A stretch of 64,000 nucleotides of DNA, from NCBI RefSeq assembly GCF_030272615.1, contig NW_026729143.1:112099-176098 (forward strand), in the 5' to 3' direction. Both the position numbers and the translations under genes were made by a program. Shown here one piece after another: positions 31,824-45,105 of the stretch. Position 1 is the first letter of the stretch; every line of letters starts with the position of its first letter. The notes under the pieces are model-generated. The model searched no databases. It saw only the letters and a program-made list of their open reading frames with translations, and was not told where the DNA came from. The stretch comes from Cryptomeria japonica (lineage: Eukaryota > Streptophyta > Pinopsida > Cupressales > Cupressaceae).

Positions 31824-32849
31824 ATGCAACTATCAGGATCATTGTGTAGGAAAGCACAAATGAACAATTTCATTTTTAAAATGTACGACGGAAAGGTCGA
31901 GATTGCTGCTATGGCTCCTTATAATAGATCTGAGTATTATAGAGAGAGCCTGAGTGAGCTAGCAGAAGCGGTGACATAAAGAATCTATTCTTGCTATTAC
32001 AGTGGATTCACCTTCATGAGGGATCTGAAGCTTATTATAGCTCAGATTGCAGCCAAGGACTGGACTGATATTGACAGCAAGCGAGTGGCTATGACAGTTG
32101 ATATCCTGAGGAGAAATCTTACGTCTGCGGTCCACATGGGATGCCTTTCTGTGACAGATACAAATGAAGAATTAAGGGTTTTGGATAATTTCAACACACA
32201 GGAAGGAGTTCCTGATTTTCCTGTTGCTGTCGGGGAGTCTTCTATAAGTTCAAACACCACAGATTTCTGTGATGATGACGAGGAGCAAAGGTTGCAGCTA
32301 GAGGCTAATGTAGCTCTTGGCAAAGTAAAGCAAGGACTATCAGTTTGTGGATGCAAATGTTCTGTTTGCTTCTGGAGATGTGTGATGGAGAAAGGGCATG
32401 GTGACCGTCATTCTTGCATGGGGAGTCATTTGTGTACAGAAAACTGCAGTTATTGTACTCGAGAAGGAGACAGCTTAAGCTTATGCGGGGATTTAGCAGG
32501 GCATGAAGGAAATCACAATTGCAAAAGGAAAAATCATACATGTGGCCAGAGCTGTTACTTATATGAGACATCTTCAAATTGTAATGAGAAATGTTCTCTG
32601 TGGCCAGGGCAGCCTGGCCAGCACAAGTGCGATTCCCCTCAACATATGTGCAACAGAAAATGCTCTCTTCCAAGCTGCATTAATCCCTGTGTTGTGGCGA
32701 TTGAATCGAACCATAAAGCACATCAGTGCAATGAGAAATATTGTCCAACCAAATGCACGATAAATGGGTGCAGCAGCTCATTTCAGTCCTCCACCATACT
32801 TGAACAAGGTTTCATCATAAAAAAGCCTCTCCAAGAGGTGACAATTTAG
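31824..32849 (+). pseudogene. Cys/His-rich gene fragment with in-frame stop (copy 2)
   Basis: Same structure as 2918-3943. The in-frame TAA is at 31977-31979, and the 277-codon downstream frame (32016-32849) encodes the same protein as copy 1. One of the copy-2 private substitutions (31986, G to T) falls just after the stop codon; nothing downstream in the ORF differs from copy 1. Confidence 0.65.
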
Positions 32850-33096
32850 AAATCCTTCTTGTATCAATTTAATAATTATGTTGAATATTGTAATAACAAG
32901 ATTCTTTTTTAAAGGCAACAATACCACAATCACCTAAAGAAGTTTCAGCATCCCTGATAACAAAGTCCCTCAAGGAAGCTCCCTTAAAGGTCCATGATGT
33001 ATTGCTAGAAGGGAAAGAATGTGTGGAACAAGTGGATGAGTGATGAAGGCTTATGCTTGTGAAAAGAAGTGAAAGTATCATGACATGATAGAGACT

Positions 33097-34800
33097 TCAG
33101 ATCAACAAGTATGCTTTTTGACTTAAAATTGTAGAACTTTTGCCCCCAGTTATTTTGATATTAGGGGAGATCAACTCTTGTTCTTTTTCTTTCATAGGAT
33201 TTTTATCCTTGACCTTGATTTTTTCAGAGTCCAATAGCTTTTGATTTTGATTTGAACTAAAAGACTTTTCTTTAGTTTTCACTTTTAGTTTTTTCTTTTC
33301 AAGGCTTAATTTTTCATCCCCAATTAGTAAGGGCTTTTGTAATTCTTGTTGATCCAAGTCTGGGAGAGGACTGGAAATGGAATAAGTGGATGATATGGTA
33401 AAGCTATGTGAGTTATCAAGAGGGTTGGTGATATGCTCAATAGATTCTTTGTTGGAACCACTCTTAGGACTATTGATATCAAGAGCTGCTTGCAGCACTA
33501 GAGGTGATTTGCATTCAGACATAGTAGCCACAACACTAGGTGGTTCACACCCAATTCCTTGGCATTGCAAATTTTTTGTAGGTTGTTCCTGTCGACTGAA
33601 TGTCTTAGGAGATAGTGGGAGTTGATCAGCATGACAGATATACTCACCACATCTCATGTCTTTAATCTTGAATTTTTCTTTTAGCTCTATTTGTTTGGAT
33701 GTAGAAGCCTTTAATGATTCTGGATCCACATAAGTTGATGAAGGAATAGCCTCTAAATTGATTGGGATTGTTATTTCTGATCTAGGTCATAGATTGTTGC
33801 AATATATGAATGGGTTAGGATCAGCTTTGATGATAACTTCAACTCCATTGTGTGAAAACTTGATACATCGATGGTATGTAGATGGTAATGCGCTCATCTC
33901 ATGAATCCATGGACGTCCTAGCAATATGTTGTATGTGAGATCGAGGTCAAGGACTTGACAAACCTCATCTTTTGTAATTGGCCCAACTCTAAGAGGTAAA
34001 GTGACTATGCCTTTGGATGAATGCTCTTCATCATCATATGCTTTGATGGTAATTTTGTTTGTAGAATTCACAGCTTTATCAGAATATCCCAATTGTTTGA
34101 TAGTGCTCAATGTACAAATGTTTAGACCTGCTCCTCCATCTATCAAGACTCGCTTTATTCAATGTTTATGTAGGAAGGTTTCAATGTGTAAAGGTGCATT
34201 ATGTGGTTGGCTCACAGAGGCGTCATCAGCTTCTGTGAATGTAAGGGAGTGTGGAACAGAAAGGTATCCCACCAAGGATTGAAACTGGTCCATGTTTAGA
34301 TCAATAGGGATGGAAGTGTCTCTCAAGGTTTTGTCAAGAATGGCCTTATGTGCAGGGGATATGCGTAAAAGTTCAAGGATGGAGATAGGTGTGGGTTTCT
34401 TCCCTAACTGTTCTACAAGGTCATACTCAAGTTTGGTTGATAAGGAAGTAGTCTTTTTAGCTGGAGCACCTTGTAAAGTGAATTTTCCTCGATGAGTTGT
34501 AACATTACACTAAGAGGTAGGTTCGGAAGAAGATCTAATTCCTTTCAGGACAACCTTGGGTCTTTGGGTAGAATTCTCATGCGTTTTGTCCTTGATGATA
34601 ATGGTAGAGACATAATTGTCCATTGAAATGTGATCAACAATTGAATCATAGTTATAGGATTCTTTGGTATAGTTGGTTTGCTCATCTATGGCTTTAGCTT
34701 TTTCCTTGTCATGTTTTGGGAATGGATCTTTAAAGATCTGATTTTTTAAGAATTTTTTTGCATCAAAATTAAAATCACAAAGAACAGATGTTGTGTATAA
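33097..34800 (-). pseudogene. Ty3/gypsy gag C-terminus + aspartic protease remnant (copy 2)
   Basis: Same remnant as 4191-5894. The three nonsense codons are at the corresponding places (34512-34510, 34161-34159, 33789-33787), so the decay predates the tandem amplification. I saw no difference from copy 1. Confidence 0.85.
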
Positions 34801-35160
34801 TTATGAGATATTTCCAAAAATGTAAGAAAACCCGAACAATTCACTGATTTGCTCTCAAAATTAATTGTTTATGAAAAATCATAAAAAATTCATAGAAAAT
34901 GAAAATGTGCTCCAAAAATTCTAAATTTTGGATTGAAATCTATTGATACTGTCTTCAACTTGCCAATAAAATTCTGTGCAAAAATTCTAATACGTTTGTG
35001 AGATAGGATCAAATCTCTCCAAGATCTTGATTTTGTGTCCAAAACCCTAGCTGCACAAGGTTTTCTCCAAATTGTTTTACAAAACAGCAATATAGGGTTA
35101 GAAAAACCTGCAAAAAACATAGATCTAACAAAAATCTATGTCCCATGGGGCGTGCCAAAA

Positions 35161-35946
35161 TGTATATGGTGAAAATGGAAAACAACAATATTGAAAGACT
35201 AAATGAATTCAACCACAAAACCCTAGCCTAACAACAACAAAGATCCACCATAACTTATGAAGATTACCTAAGACAATGCAAATCAAATGAAATCACAAAG
35301 ATTATACCATCACATGTCCAATAGGGTTTAGATCTCCATTCTTCCTATCTCCATTTATCTTGCTTGATATATTTGCTCTTAGATTTTATATGTGCACAAG
35401 AGCTCAACAAAGAACGGAAATGTGGTTGAAAGTAGGCTTGATCGCATATGCAAGTTTGAAAGTGTAATGTAGTTGAGAAGTCAACTAATCAGGGTTGATA
35501 ATGAAGGAAGTGTCCTCTTATATAGAAGACACTGTAGGAAATGGAGGGATAAGATTGGAGGTGTAAGAGATAAATAGTCAGCTAGGATTAGAGGGTAGGT
35601 AGAGAAAATAAGAAAATAATGAAAGGGTAGGTAGTGTAGGAATTAAGAGATGAATGACATGTGTCATGGGTAGAAAAGGTTAATGAATTAATTAAATAAA
35701 TAAAGATTTATTTAATTAATAGAGGAAGTGGGATCAATTAAATAAATAAGATATCTATTTAATTTAGGAAAAGGATAATTTAAATAAATAAAAGTATTTA
35801 TTTAAATGAGAAATAAGGCTAAAAGAGGATAAATGAATTAGTTAAATAAATAAAGATTTATTTAATTAATAGAAGAATTAGGCTTAAAATAATTAAATAA
35901 ATAAAGATATTTATTTAATTAGACTAAACAATTTTAGGTGTCTACA
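35161..35946 (-). mobile_element. LTR of minus-strand Ty3/gypsy element (copy 2)
   Basis: Identical in structure to 6255-7040, with TGTA…TACA ends, the TATA box at 35526-35517 and the same five U3 hairpins (35687-35921). Confidence 0.8.
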
Positions 35947-36904
35947 ACTATAATTTAGTTGCATTTCATTTAAGTGAATTTGTTATAAAGAACATTCATT
36001 CATCCATGTAGTGCATTCATTTTAAATATGCATTCCTTTCATCATCCTTTAAGTTCATTTAGAATTCATTTCATAGGTGCATTTTTCCCCATTTTGTTTC
36101 ATCTAGATTCATGAGATGCATGCATTATCCTCCAATTGCACTAAGGTGCAGTTATTCATTATCCTTTAATTGCATTAAGGTGCAGTTATTCATTATTCTT
36201 TATCCCCTATTTGCATTTATTTGCATTATCATTTCAATCTCATTTATCACTTAGTTATGTTTTGAATCATTTTAGTCATTTAGATTAATTTTAAATACAT
36301 CTCATAAACATTACATCATTTAGATACATTCATTTAAGTGCATTCATACATAAACATTTGTATCAACATTTGTTCATCCATTTAAAGTGCATTCATACAT
36401 CACATTTGCATACACATTTGATTCACTTAGATTCATCTTACAACATGCATCATTTACTCATATCATATCATAAAAAATGAACAAGTATTATCTATCACAA
36501 ACATCATTATGCATTATTTCAACTCATTATTTTTGCATACATCATCATCATTACATCATAATTAACATCATTACCACAAGCATCGTCCATCTTCTACCTG
36601 CATCCACATAATTAGACAAATCATCCATAGCATGCATCTAGAAATCATATCATCACCATGTATATATAGTAATCAAATCATCCATAGCATGAATCTAAGC
36701 ATAACTCATAATCATCATCCTGTATCAACAATATAGGTGTCATCATACATATGCATATAATATCAAAGCATGGGATCTCTTCATATATCACATTAAAAAA
36801 AAAGATTACATGTATCATAGTACAATGATGTCAAAATATATCGACTACCAAAATCCATCCAAGTCACAGTCCAAAATAATAATGTAACAAGTACCTAAAA
36901 TATC

Positions 36905-38863
36905 TCAAATGGCACTCTGGCCAGATGCTGCACCACGACTACCCCCTACTCCTCCCCCACCACCTCACTGAGGAGGACCCATAACACCCCCACTTCTCTG
37001 AGCCCTCTGTGACCACTTTGATCTTGCCCACCGCATCTTAGAATAGCTCAGTGCTTGCTGACTAACTGGCACAACCAGCTCATATATTCCCCACCAATAG
37101 TCAATCTCTCCACTTGCCTGTCACATCTCCCTCAACACCACCTCAGTTGGACCCTATGCCTATGCTCCCTCCAAGACTTGGACTCTATCCTGCACCTCCC
37201 TCAACCTGTCCACCAGATCATCTCTCTCTTTCCTCACTACAGTCAGCTCCACCTCCCATGCAAATAGTTGGACATCTCTAGCTGCAATCTCTGCCTCGCT
37301 ATCCTCTAACCGAGTCTGTGAGTGTAAAATCATATACTCCCATACATCTCCATCTCCTCCACCTATCTCTCCCCCTCCCATCTCCATAGGAACCTCTCCT
37401 CCACCTATGGCTCCCTCTCCCATCTCCATAGGCACTACACCCCCACCAATATCCCTACCTCCTTCTTTGGCAGCCCCTCGTATCAGTGGACCCTGTGATA
37501 GTCGCAACGACTCTCCCCCTCTACCTCTCCTCTGTAATCATCCTCCTCCACCACCTCCACCTCCAAATCCCCCTCCACCACCAAATCCTCCTCGTCCTCC
37601 ACCTCCTCCTGCTCCACCAAATACTCCACCACCTCCATCTCCTCCTCCACCTTTTCCTGCTCCACCAAATCCTCCTCCACCACCTCCATCTCCTCCTCCT
37701 ACTCCTCGACCTCCTCTCTTCCTCCTTTATCATCTCCTCTCATCCTCAAAAGGTGGTATAGGCTCGATCGGATCTGAAATCTATATAATCAGATGTGCAG
37801 TATGATACTGTGTGTACTCCTCTGTCACCCCTGCATCGACAATCTCAGGCCTCATATGCCCTGGTCTCGCCTGTAAATTCTGGAACTCTATCAAGGCCTG
37901 ATCATATGGTAACATTGGTCCCCACTAAAATCTCTCCCGTACTACCCATGCATACTCCCCTGAGCCTCTCGACAATCCCTACCTCCGTCAAAACTGCCTC
38001 ATCACTCTCCCTGGCACCTGTCTCTCTATAAGGTAGGATGTGCGCCCAATCAAAAAGTGTGTCATAAATACATACAGTAGCACTTCTGCATCATCCTCCC
38101 AAGGCTCACACTCGATATACAACCTCCATATCACTGTATCTAGGTCATCTAAAGCCCGTCACAAAAAATCCAACTTCCTCAGATGGGGCTGGCTCATCAT
38201 CCCTCCATACATATAAACATAGGGCTGATATATCACCCTAAATATCAAGTAGACTGTTCGTGTGACTGGCAAGTGCTCCCAAGCCCAGATGTGTAGTAAT
38301 GTGATCCCTACTGCTAGTGATCTCTTCTCTCGGTACACCACCTCGTGTAGCTCCCTATAAATATGTGCTAGCACACATGGTCCCCAGGCATAGTGGGTCC
38401 TCTCAGTCATCATCTTCTCAATCACCTGGTCCCAACCAACGGCTAGTCCATGTGAACGTCAGTCGGGGCACACCAAACCCCCGACGATCCTGGATAAAAC
38501 TATTGGTAAAGGCTCATACAATGCTACTATGTCCTCCTAGGATACAAAGTCATCCTCAATATAAACATCATCAGCAAATATTCTCTACACCGTCGTCGTC
38601 CCTAATGCTTGATCATAGGTCACCAGCTCCCCTCTAATCAGGATGTGTAGTATCCTCCACACATCCTCTAGCATCACTGTCATCTCTCCCATCGCCAGGT
38701 AGAAGGTACATATCTCACTATGCCAATGCTCGGCCAGTGCTGTCATCAGTCCGCAATTCATCCGAATCACGGGACGATAGATCATATCGTACAAACTAGT
38801 CGCAGCGACGCAGAATCTGTCTGCCTCTGTCAGCTGCTATGTGGCAGGATGCTGCTCCGGCAT
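36905..38863 (-). pseudogene. Plant mobile domain (PMD) protein remnant (copy 2)
   Basis: Same frame, same nonsense codons and same domain order as 7999-9957. PMD blocks lie at 38585-38794 and 38159-38425, the Gly-rich stretch at about 37546-37716 and the coiled coil at about 37160-37306. I saw no difference from copy 1, so neither copy shows selection to restore or remove the frame. Confidence 0.75.
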
Positions 38864-39134
38864 CTGTAGAACAGGCACGTCCTCCTACACACATCAACAA
38901 ACATTAGTTGTTTTGGTACAAACTTTCTTAAGTTTTCAACCTAGACTATCAACAGATACTTTGATCAAGTATCTTCGGGTCTCAATAGGTAATCGATTAT
39001 GGCAATCCTAGACTACAACAGACATTTATCATAATGACCTAGTCTCAAGGGGGCTGCTATAATTCACCAAAACAACCAATCAAACAATCAACTGAGACAT
39101 CAGGCTATGTTCTCTAACACTGGGGAATTTTTAT

Positions 39135-39412
39135 CACAATAGTGCTATTCTGCTCACAATAGCGCCACAATTTGTGCACAAAAGTGCTAAACAATCAAAC
39201 ACGCTAAATTAACTACACAACAATGCTATTCAATAACAACAGCACTACAACAAACATACAAACGTGCTAATACTACAATACCACTACTACTATGTAATGA
39301 AAGCACTAAACCTAACACAAGCGCTACAACTACTATACAATAGCACCATTGCGGCATAATAGTGCTATTCTAGGCGACAATAGCATTAAAACATGGTTTT
39401 AGCGCTATTATC
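39135..39412. repeat. Degenerate AGYGCTA motif array (copy 2)
   Basis: Same array as 10229-10506, with no difference seen. Confidence 0.6.
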
Positions 39413-39974
39413 TTGATTGGACTTTGATGCCTGAAAAAACATGCCAAAAATGCACAAAACACAAAATTCAAAATTTGTGTATAGCTGGTTTGTAGTTGTC
39501 TGGCTGTTGGAATCGACAGATCCACTCTAGCCGGTGATCTTCTATAGGCATAGGCATGATGATCGTTGCTCACTCCTTCACCAAAAATTCCCTATCAGAG
39601 CTCTAAACTGCCAAGGAGATAGGTGCAAATGAGCCTATTTTTTCCCCTTCCCCCCCATATATACCATCCAGCCCTAACCCTAATTCACCCCGCTTACTGT
39701 TGTGGTCCCTCTAAACTTCCAACGTCTCTCATTTCCTCATTTTACCCCCATTTTTCTCCCATCATTTCACCGTTATTGCTAATTTCTTGTATTCTACCTC
39801 CCCTCAACTTCTTGTTCTTTTTCGAGAGATCACCCGATTTTTTGAAATTTTTTAGCCCATCTGTCGAGGGGACATAGCACCCACTAAATTAACATTTATG
39901 GGGCATATTTCTTCACACCTATTTTTCTTTCTTTGAAACGATGTGATAAACCGCACCGTCTCAAAGAGGGGCAA

Positions 39975-41447
39975 AAGTAGTCACATAAATCTGTCCATTT
40001 AATTAAATGAATATTTACTATTTATTTGATTATTTAACTATTAATAATCAGTTAATTAAATTAAAATTTAATTAATTCATCCTCAGCCTCTTCTCCTATT
40101 AATTAAATAAATTATTCAATTTATTTAAATATTAATTAAGCTACATTCTTAAGGAATTAAATGAATAAAACATATTTATTGAATTTAACCCTCTTTCCTC
40201 TTTTAAATAAATAATAAAATATTTATTTAAATCCTTAAACTACTCCCCCCCTCCCCCCACTTGCATTCTCCTACAAATGCAAGTTGCACCTATTTAGTTG
40301 AAATAAATGAATTTTATTTTAATTAAAATCCTATTTTCCCTCACCCACCAAACCCACTTACATCTTAAATCCCCTTCTAGACAATTCTAACCACTTTCTA
40401 AATTCTTCTAAACCATTCCTAATTTGCCTAATCCATTTCCTAAATATTGTCACATTCCTAGGCAACTTGAAGTCGCTTCTCAAAGCCTCAAAGTCTTTGA
40501 AAAGCATTAAAGGCTTTATGTATTCAACAGGTTAACGCCTAAAGTATTCCAAACCATTAATGGCTCTTACATGACCATTAATGCTTAACTCAACTCACCC
40601 ACATGGTTAGAGACTTTCCTCTAACTTAACCATCCTTTTGACTCATGGGTCTCTTCAAGCATTAATGGTTAACTCAACTCACCCACTAACTCTTGTACAA
40701 GAGTTTAGCCATTGGATAAAGGCATTATTCATTGGATAGCGACTTTATTCATTCAACTCAAGCTTAACCTTAACTCCTAACCTAACCTTCATGTCATTTC
40801 AAGCATTTAATGCTTCTTCCCTCTCCTCTCAAGCCATCTCATGTTGGCATTTGTCATCCTGGGATTGGGTTGAAAGCCCTCACATGGATCATAAATCTTT
40901 CTATCTTGACCCTTGTTGAGATTACTTAATCTCAACCATCCATTGCCCTATTTTTCCTATAAATAGAGCCCATTCCTTCATAATTCAGATCCAGAAATCT
41001 TGTATGCATCTAATCTATAGTGAAATTTAAGAGATCATTTTAGGAGTCATCTAATCTACATTGTTATTTTGGTTAAAACCAAGATAGCTTAATTAGGCTT
41101 TCTCATATTTCGCTTGCATTTGCATATTTTAAATCATTTTTCATAAATCTTGAATCTCCATAAGACTTCCATAGTAGTGCAAAGAGCTAAGGGCTACACT
41201 CATGTGGAACTTGGAGAGGAGAGGAACAAGGGAGAAGCTACTATGAACATGTTGGCAAGCATTTGGAAGGGTCTTGTGTCTTTCTTTTGTTTTTGCATAC
41301 TTTCCATTAAATGTTTGATCTCTCTTCATATGCTTGCTTAGGATCGTATTTCGTTTATGATACTAACACTAACAGTTGATTCTTGAGTCTTTTGTTTGTG
41401 TTCCTAACATCCTATTTTGCAGTGCATCGGTTATAGTAAATGGTACA
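39975..41447 (+). mobile_element. Probable 3' LTR of plus-strand Ty3/gypsy-like element (copy 2)
   Basis: Same as 11069-12541, with TATA at 40957-40966 and the polypurine tract at 39961-39976. Confidence 0.5.
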
Positions 41448-42133
41448 TGTATAAAAATGTGTGTAAATAAAGACAACATAATGTGCAATGTATGAAAATA
41501 TATGTAATTGAATAAGAATGATAGAATGAAAAGAAAGAAATTAATTTAAACAACAGTTATATCGTTTATTGAAATATAACTATATTAAATAATTATCTAA
41601 TCCACTGAAATAAACTCAACATTAAATAAAATGTGTACATATTTCACATAGAATAAATTATTAAATTATAAATGATAAAAAAAATTTGTATTTGATTTCA
41701 ATGTACACTTTCATCTAAGAAAAATAGACATTCCAACTATGAAAAAGTTGTAGTAATTTTGACGTGTAGGATCACTTCAAGTATTAAAAAAATAATGTTC
41801 TAGCAGAACACCCCATAGTCATATTATTCGCACCAAACTAGAGTAATTACTTGGCACCCAATCAAAGCTAATTAACACTGGTTATTTGCACCCAGTCAAG
41901 GTCAAAATGTTGTATCTGTTCCAACGAAAGAAAAAGTGAGATTCCAACTAAAGTTGTGGAAACCCTGAAGTGTAAGATGTGGATACTTGTATTTTTAATG
42001 TTTCCCTTGTGGAAAAACTGAGACCACATATTCTATTATGTAGTTTCTGGCATAATACTGAATGTAGTATTATTCAATCCTATTACAAAGAAGCGTGCCT
42101 TGGTGTTGAAGGCTGTAACGGCAGATATTTAGC

Positions 42134-44793
42134 ATGGCCACTGAGGGTCAACAACTCGGCGGAAGGATCGATCCTGACGCCTTCAAAGCTGCGGTAACGC
42201 GTTTAAGGATCGATCAACAACTGAGTTCCCAACTTAAAGCAGCTCTCAACAATATTACACCTGGAGGGGAAAATACTCTTCTCCATTTGGCTGCTAGTGT
42301 AGGAAATCTACACTTCATTCAACAGCTCCTGCAACTCAATCGTCAACTTCTGAAGGAAACCGATCCCGAAGTGAAGCCTCTGCTTGTGAATGCTACCAAT
42401 GCCGAAAAGGATACTGCGTTACACTTGGCTGCGCAGGGAGGTTTCTCCAACGTTGTGAAGATTCTACTCCAACAACCAGAAAGTGGTGTGGATCTCCGCA
42501 ATAAGCTTGATGAAACAGCTTTGTTCAAAGCCTACGAAAGCGGCAATTTAGAGACAGTGAAGGCAATATTTGACGCATCTCCGTCGAGCTTACTCGAAAG
42601 TACGGTGCACAAGAGGAACTGTTTATCTGTTGCAGTAAACAGAGGAGATTCAGGTTATTTTATTTCGATTTTAGGATTTCTTTGCCTATAAGTTTGTAAA
42701 AGTATCTGCTAAGCATCTCCTAATTTAACGGTTCAAGACAAATATCATTTTGTCCCCAATTTTTTCTTTATCTTAAATAACACGAGGATGATTGTCTATC
42801 ATGTTTCAGTTCTTTCTATTTTTTCAAGTCGTTTGATTATGTTGTTTCTATTTTACTTCAGCTTCTGTTCGTTTACAGTTGATAACCAATGAGTTCTTCT
42901 TTACTTCTTCGTGTATTTAGTTGAATTCTGTATTTATGTTGTTATATTAGTTGAGGTCTGTATCGCTTCAACAAAGGTAAATTAGGCATTCTCTTACCCT
43001 TGGCCCTTCTTGAAGAACATCTTATCTAACTTAAGGCAATGATTTTGGATGCTTCTTTTACAGATCTAGTTGATCATATACTAAATTTATCAGATGCGAA
43101 GCAGTTAATCCAACGTAAGGACGAACTTGGCAACACAGCTCTGCATATAGCTGTTGAAAGAAACTACGTGCATATAATAAAGAAGTTAATAAAATTTGAG
43201 GCCGAACTGTGTTATTGGGTTAATGACAGCCAAGAAACTCCCATCTGTGTGGCAGCGAAATTGGGTCATCTGGAAGCAGTACAAGAGTTGATAAATGAGA
43301 GGCCAGACGCTGTCGAAATACGGAATAGTTGTGGAATGAACGTTCTGCACTTAGCTGCCCTAGTTAGGCAAGTGCGAATTGTTGATTACCTGAACGAAGA
43401 GGTAGGCTTATCATACTTGGTCAACAAGGGACTTGACAAACCTCCACATGAAGAGCCTCTGCGAAGTGGAGGAAAGACAGATCCGGCTGAAAAGAAAGAT
43501 CCAAAAGATGAGCCCGTGAAAAGTGGAGGAAACACAGATGCGGGTGAAATGAAATCTCCTTTTTCGAGGATAAGTGAAGGAGACACACCACTGCATATTG
43601 CAGCAAAGAAAAAAGACTTGAATGTAAGTCTCTTTTTATACAAACCTCTGTTTGTCACTGCTGAAGTTTGTTCTTTCAACCAATTACTGTGTACAGCTAT
43701 ATAAGTTTTGGGTTTGTGTAGATTCTTAATCTAATCTCGTCTATATATAGAGTCAAATTACTGAAAGTATTTCTACTGAAGACAGAAATTAAAATCATCA
43801 CGGCAAGAACTTCCGTAGAAGAAATCTTTATGCATAGTTAGTTCCAATAGATCATTTAATTTTTATGAACTTATTTGAGTTTGCATTTTTCAGATGGTGA
43901 AGTCGTTGCTTTGTATAGCGGGGATAAACAAGTTTGCTGTCAACAAGGCAGGCTTAACGGCCTTTGATATCGTGAGAGAGAACACGCACTATCACGAATC
44001 TGACAAGATAATTTCAGTTCTGGCCAGTTATCCTTCCAATCGCAAGCCATTCTTGTACAGCGCTCCAAAGGTGAGTGCAGAGAAACATGAGGTTGCTGTT
44101 GAGATGGTGGACAAAACATATGAGGACAGGCGCAACACAGAACTAGTGGTGGCAGTTCTATTAGCGACAATGTCATTTACGGCAGCTTTCACTGCTCCGG
44201 GCAGTTTCGTGACGGACGATGGGAATGGAAATGGGGACTCAAAGGGATCGGGAATTTCGCCTGCGCCTGCGCCTGGAACTGGCTCAGACAAGAGTTTAGG
44301 TTCGCCGATTCTGCTTCCGTTGGCCTCCTTCAAGGTTTTTCTCATCTTTGATTGTGTGGCATTCTTTCTGTCGCTCTTAGTGGTGCTGATGTGGCAGATG
44401 AGTACACCTATTACCACGGGAAATAAGGTATTGTTCCTCTGTATTACCAACCTATTGGTTTGTGCCACGTTTGCCTTTACGGCCTATGGCTTCATGCTTG
44501 CAGTGTATGCCATGCTTTCCAACATGAATCCCGAGCTGGCTTGGTTCATTCTTGGGGCGTGCTTGATCATCTGCTTCTGTGGTAATTTCACTTTTTTCTA
44601 CATGGCTGCAAAGTTTACAGTGAAGAAGGCTAGGTTTAACCACCTGAACGGTCTACTTCCTTTTCTTTCTGACCGTCTGGGGGAATACGTGTGGATAAAA
44701 TTAGAAAGATGGGGGCTTTTGGACTTGGTGCGCCGGTCCAAAACCAAGTGGCTTGCTATCCTATACTACCATAGCAATGAGAACGATAAATAA
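42134..44793 (+). CDS. Ankyrin-repeat / PGG-domain membrane protein, 3 exons (copy 2)
   Basis: Exact tandem paralogue of 13228-15887. Exons are 42134-42653, 43064-43623 and 43894-44793, with the same splice sites and the same 659-codon product. I found no difference in exons, introns or the upstream ~680 bp, which means the duplication is very recent, or conversion keeps the copies alike, or the assembly repeated one locus. If real, expression of the two genes cannot be separated by short reads. The third copy's gene would begin about 7 kb past the window end. Confidence 0.9.
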
Positions 44794-45105
44794 GGTTTGG
44801 GAAAGTTGCTTTTGCAAGTCTGATACAGTGTTGCAGCTTCTTATTTCTACATGACTTTGATCGTATTCAACTATGTCTTATAATATTAAATGTTTTCATA
44901 TTATTAGAAGTGTACAAAGTATCTACATCTGTGTTCAAATCAGATACTTGCGTGCTTAGAGCTGATTTGATATGTGTATGCTTCAAGTTGAATGTTAGAT
45001 TTACTGTCAATAATATTTTTGTAAATTATTTTTATATTTAAATGATTATATTTATGATTCTTGAAAACAAATAAAGTGTATAAGGGTGTTTAGTCTTTTG
45101 ATTGA

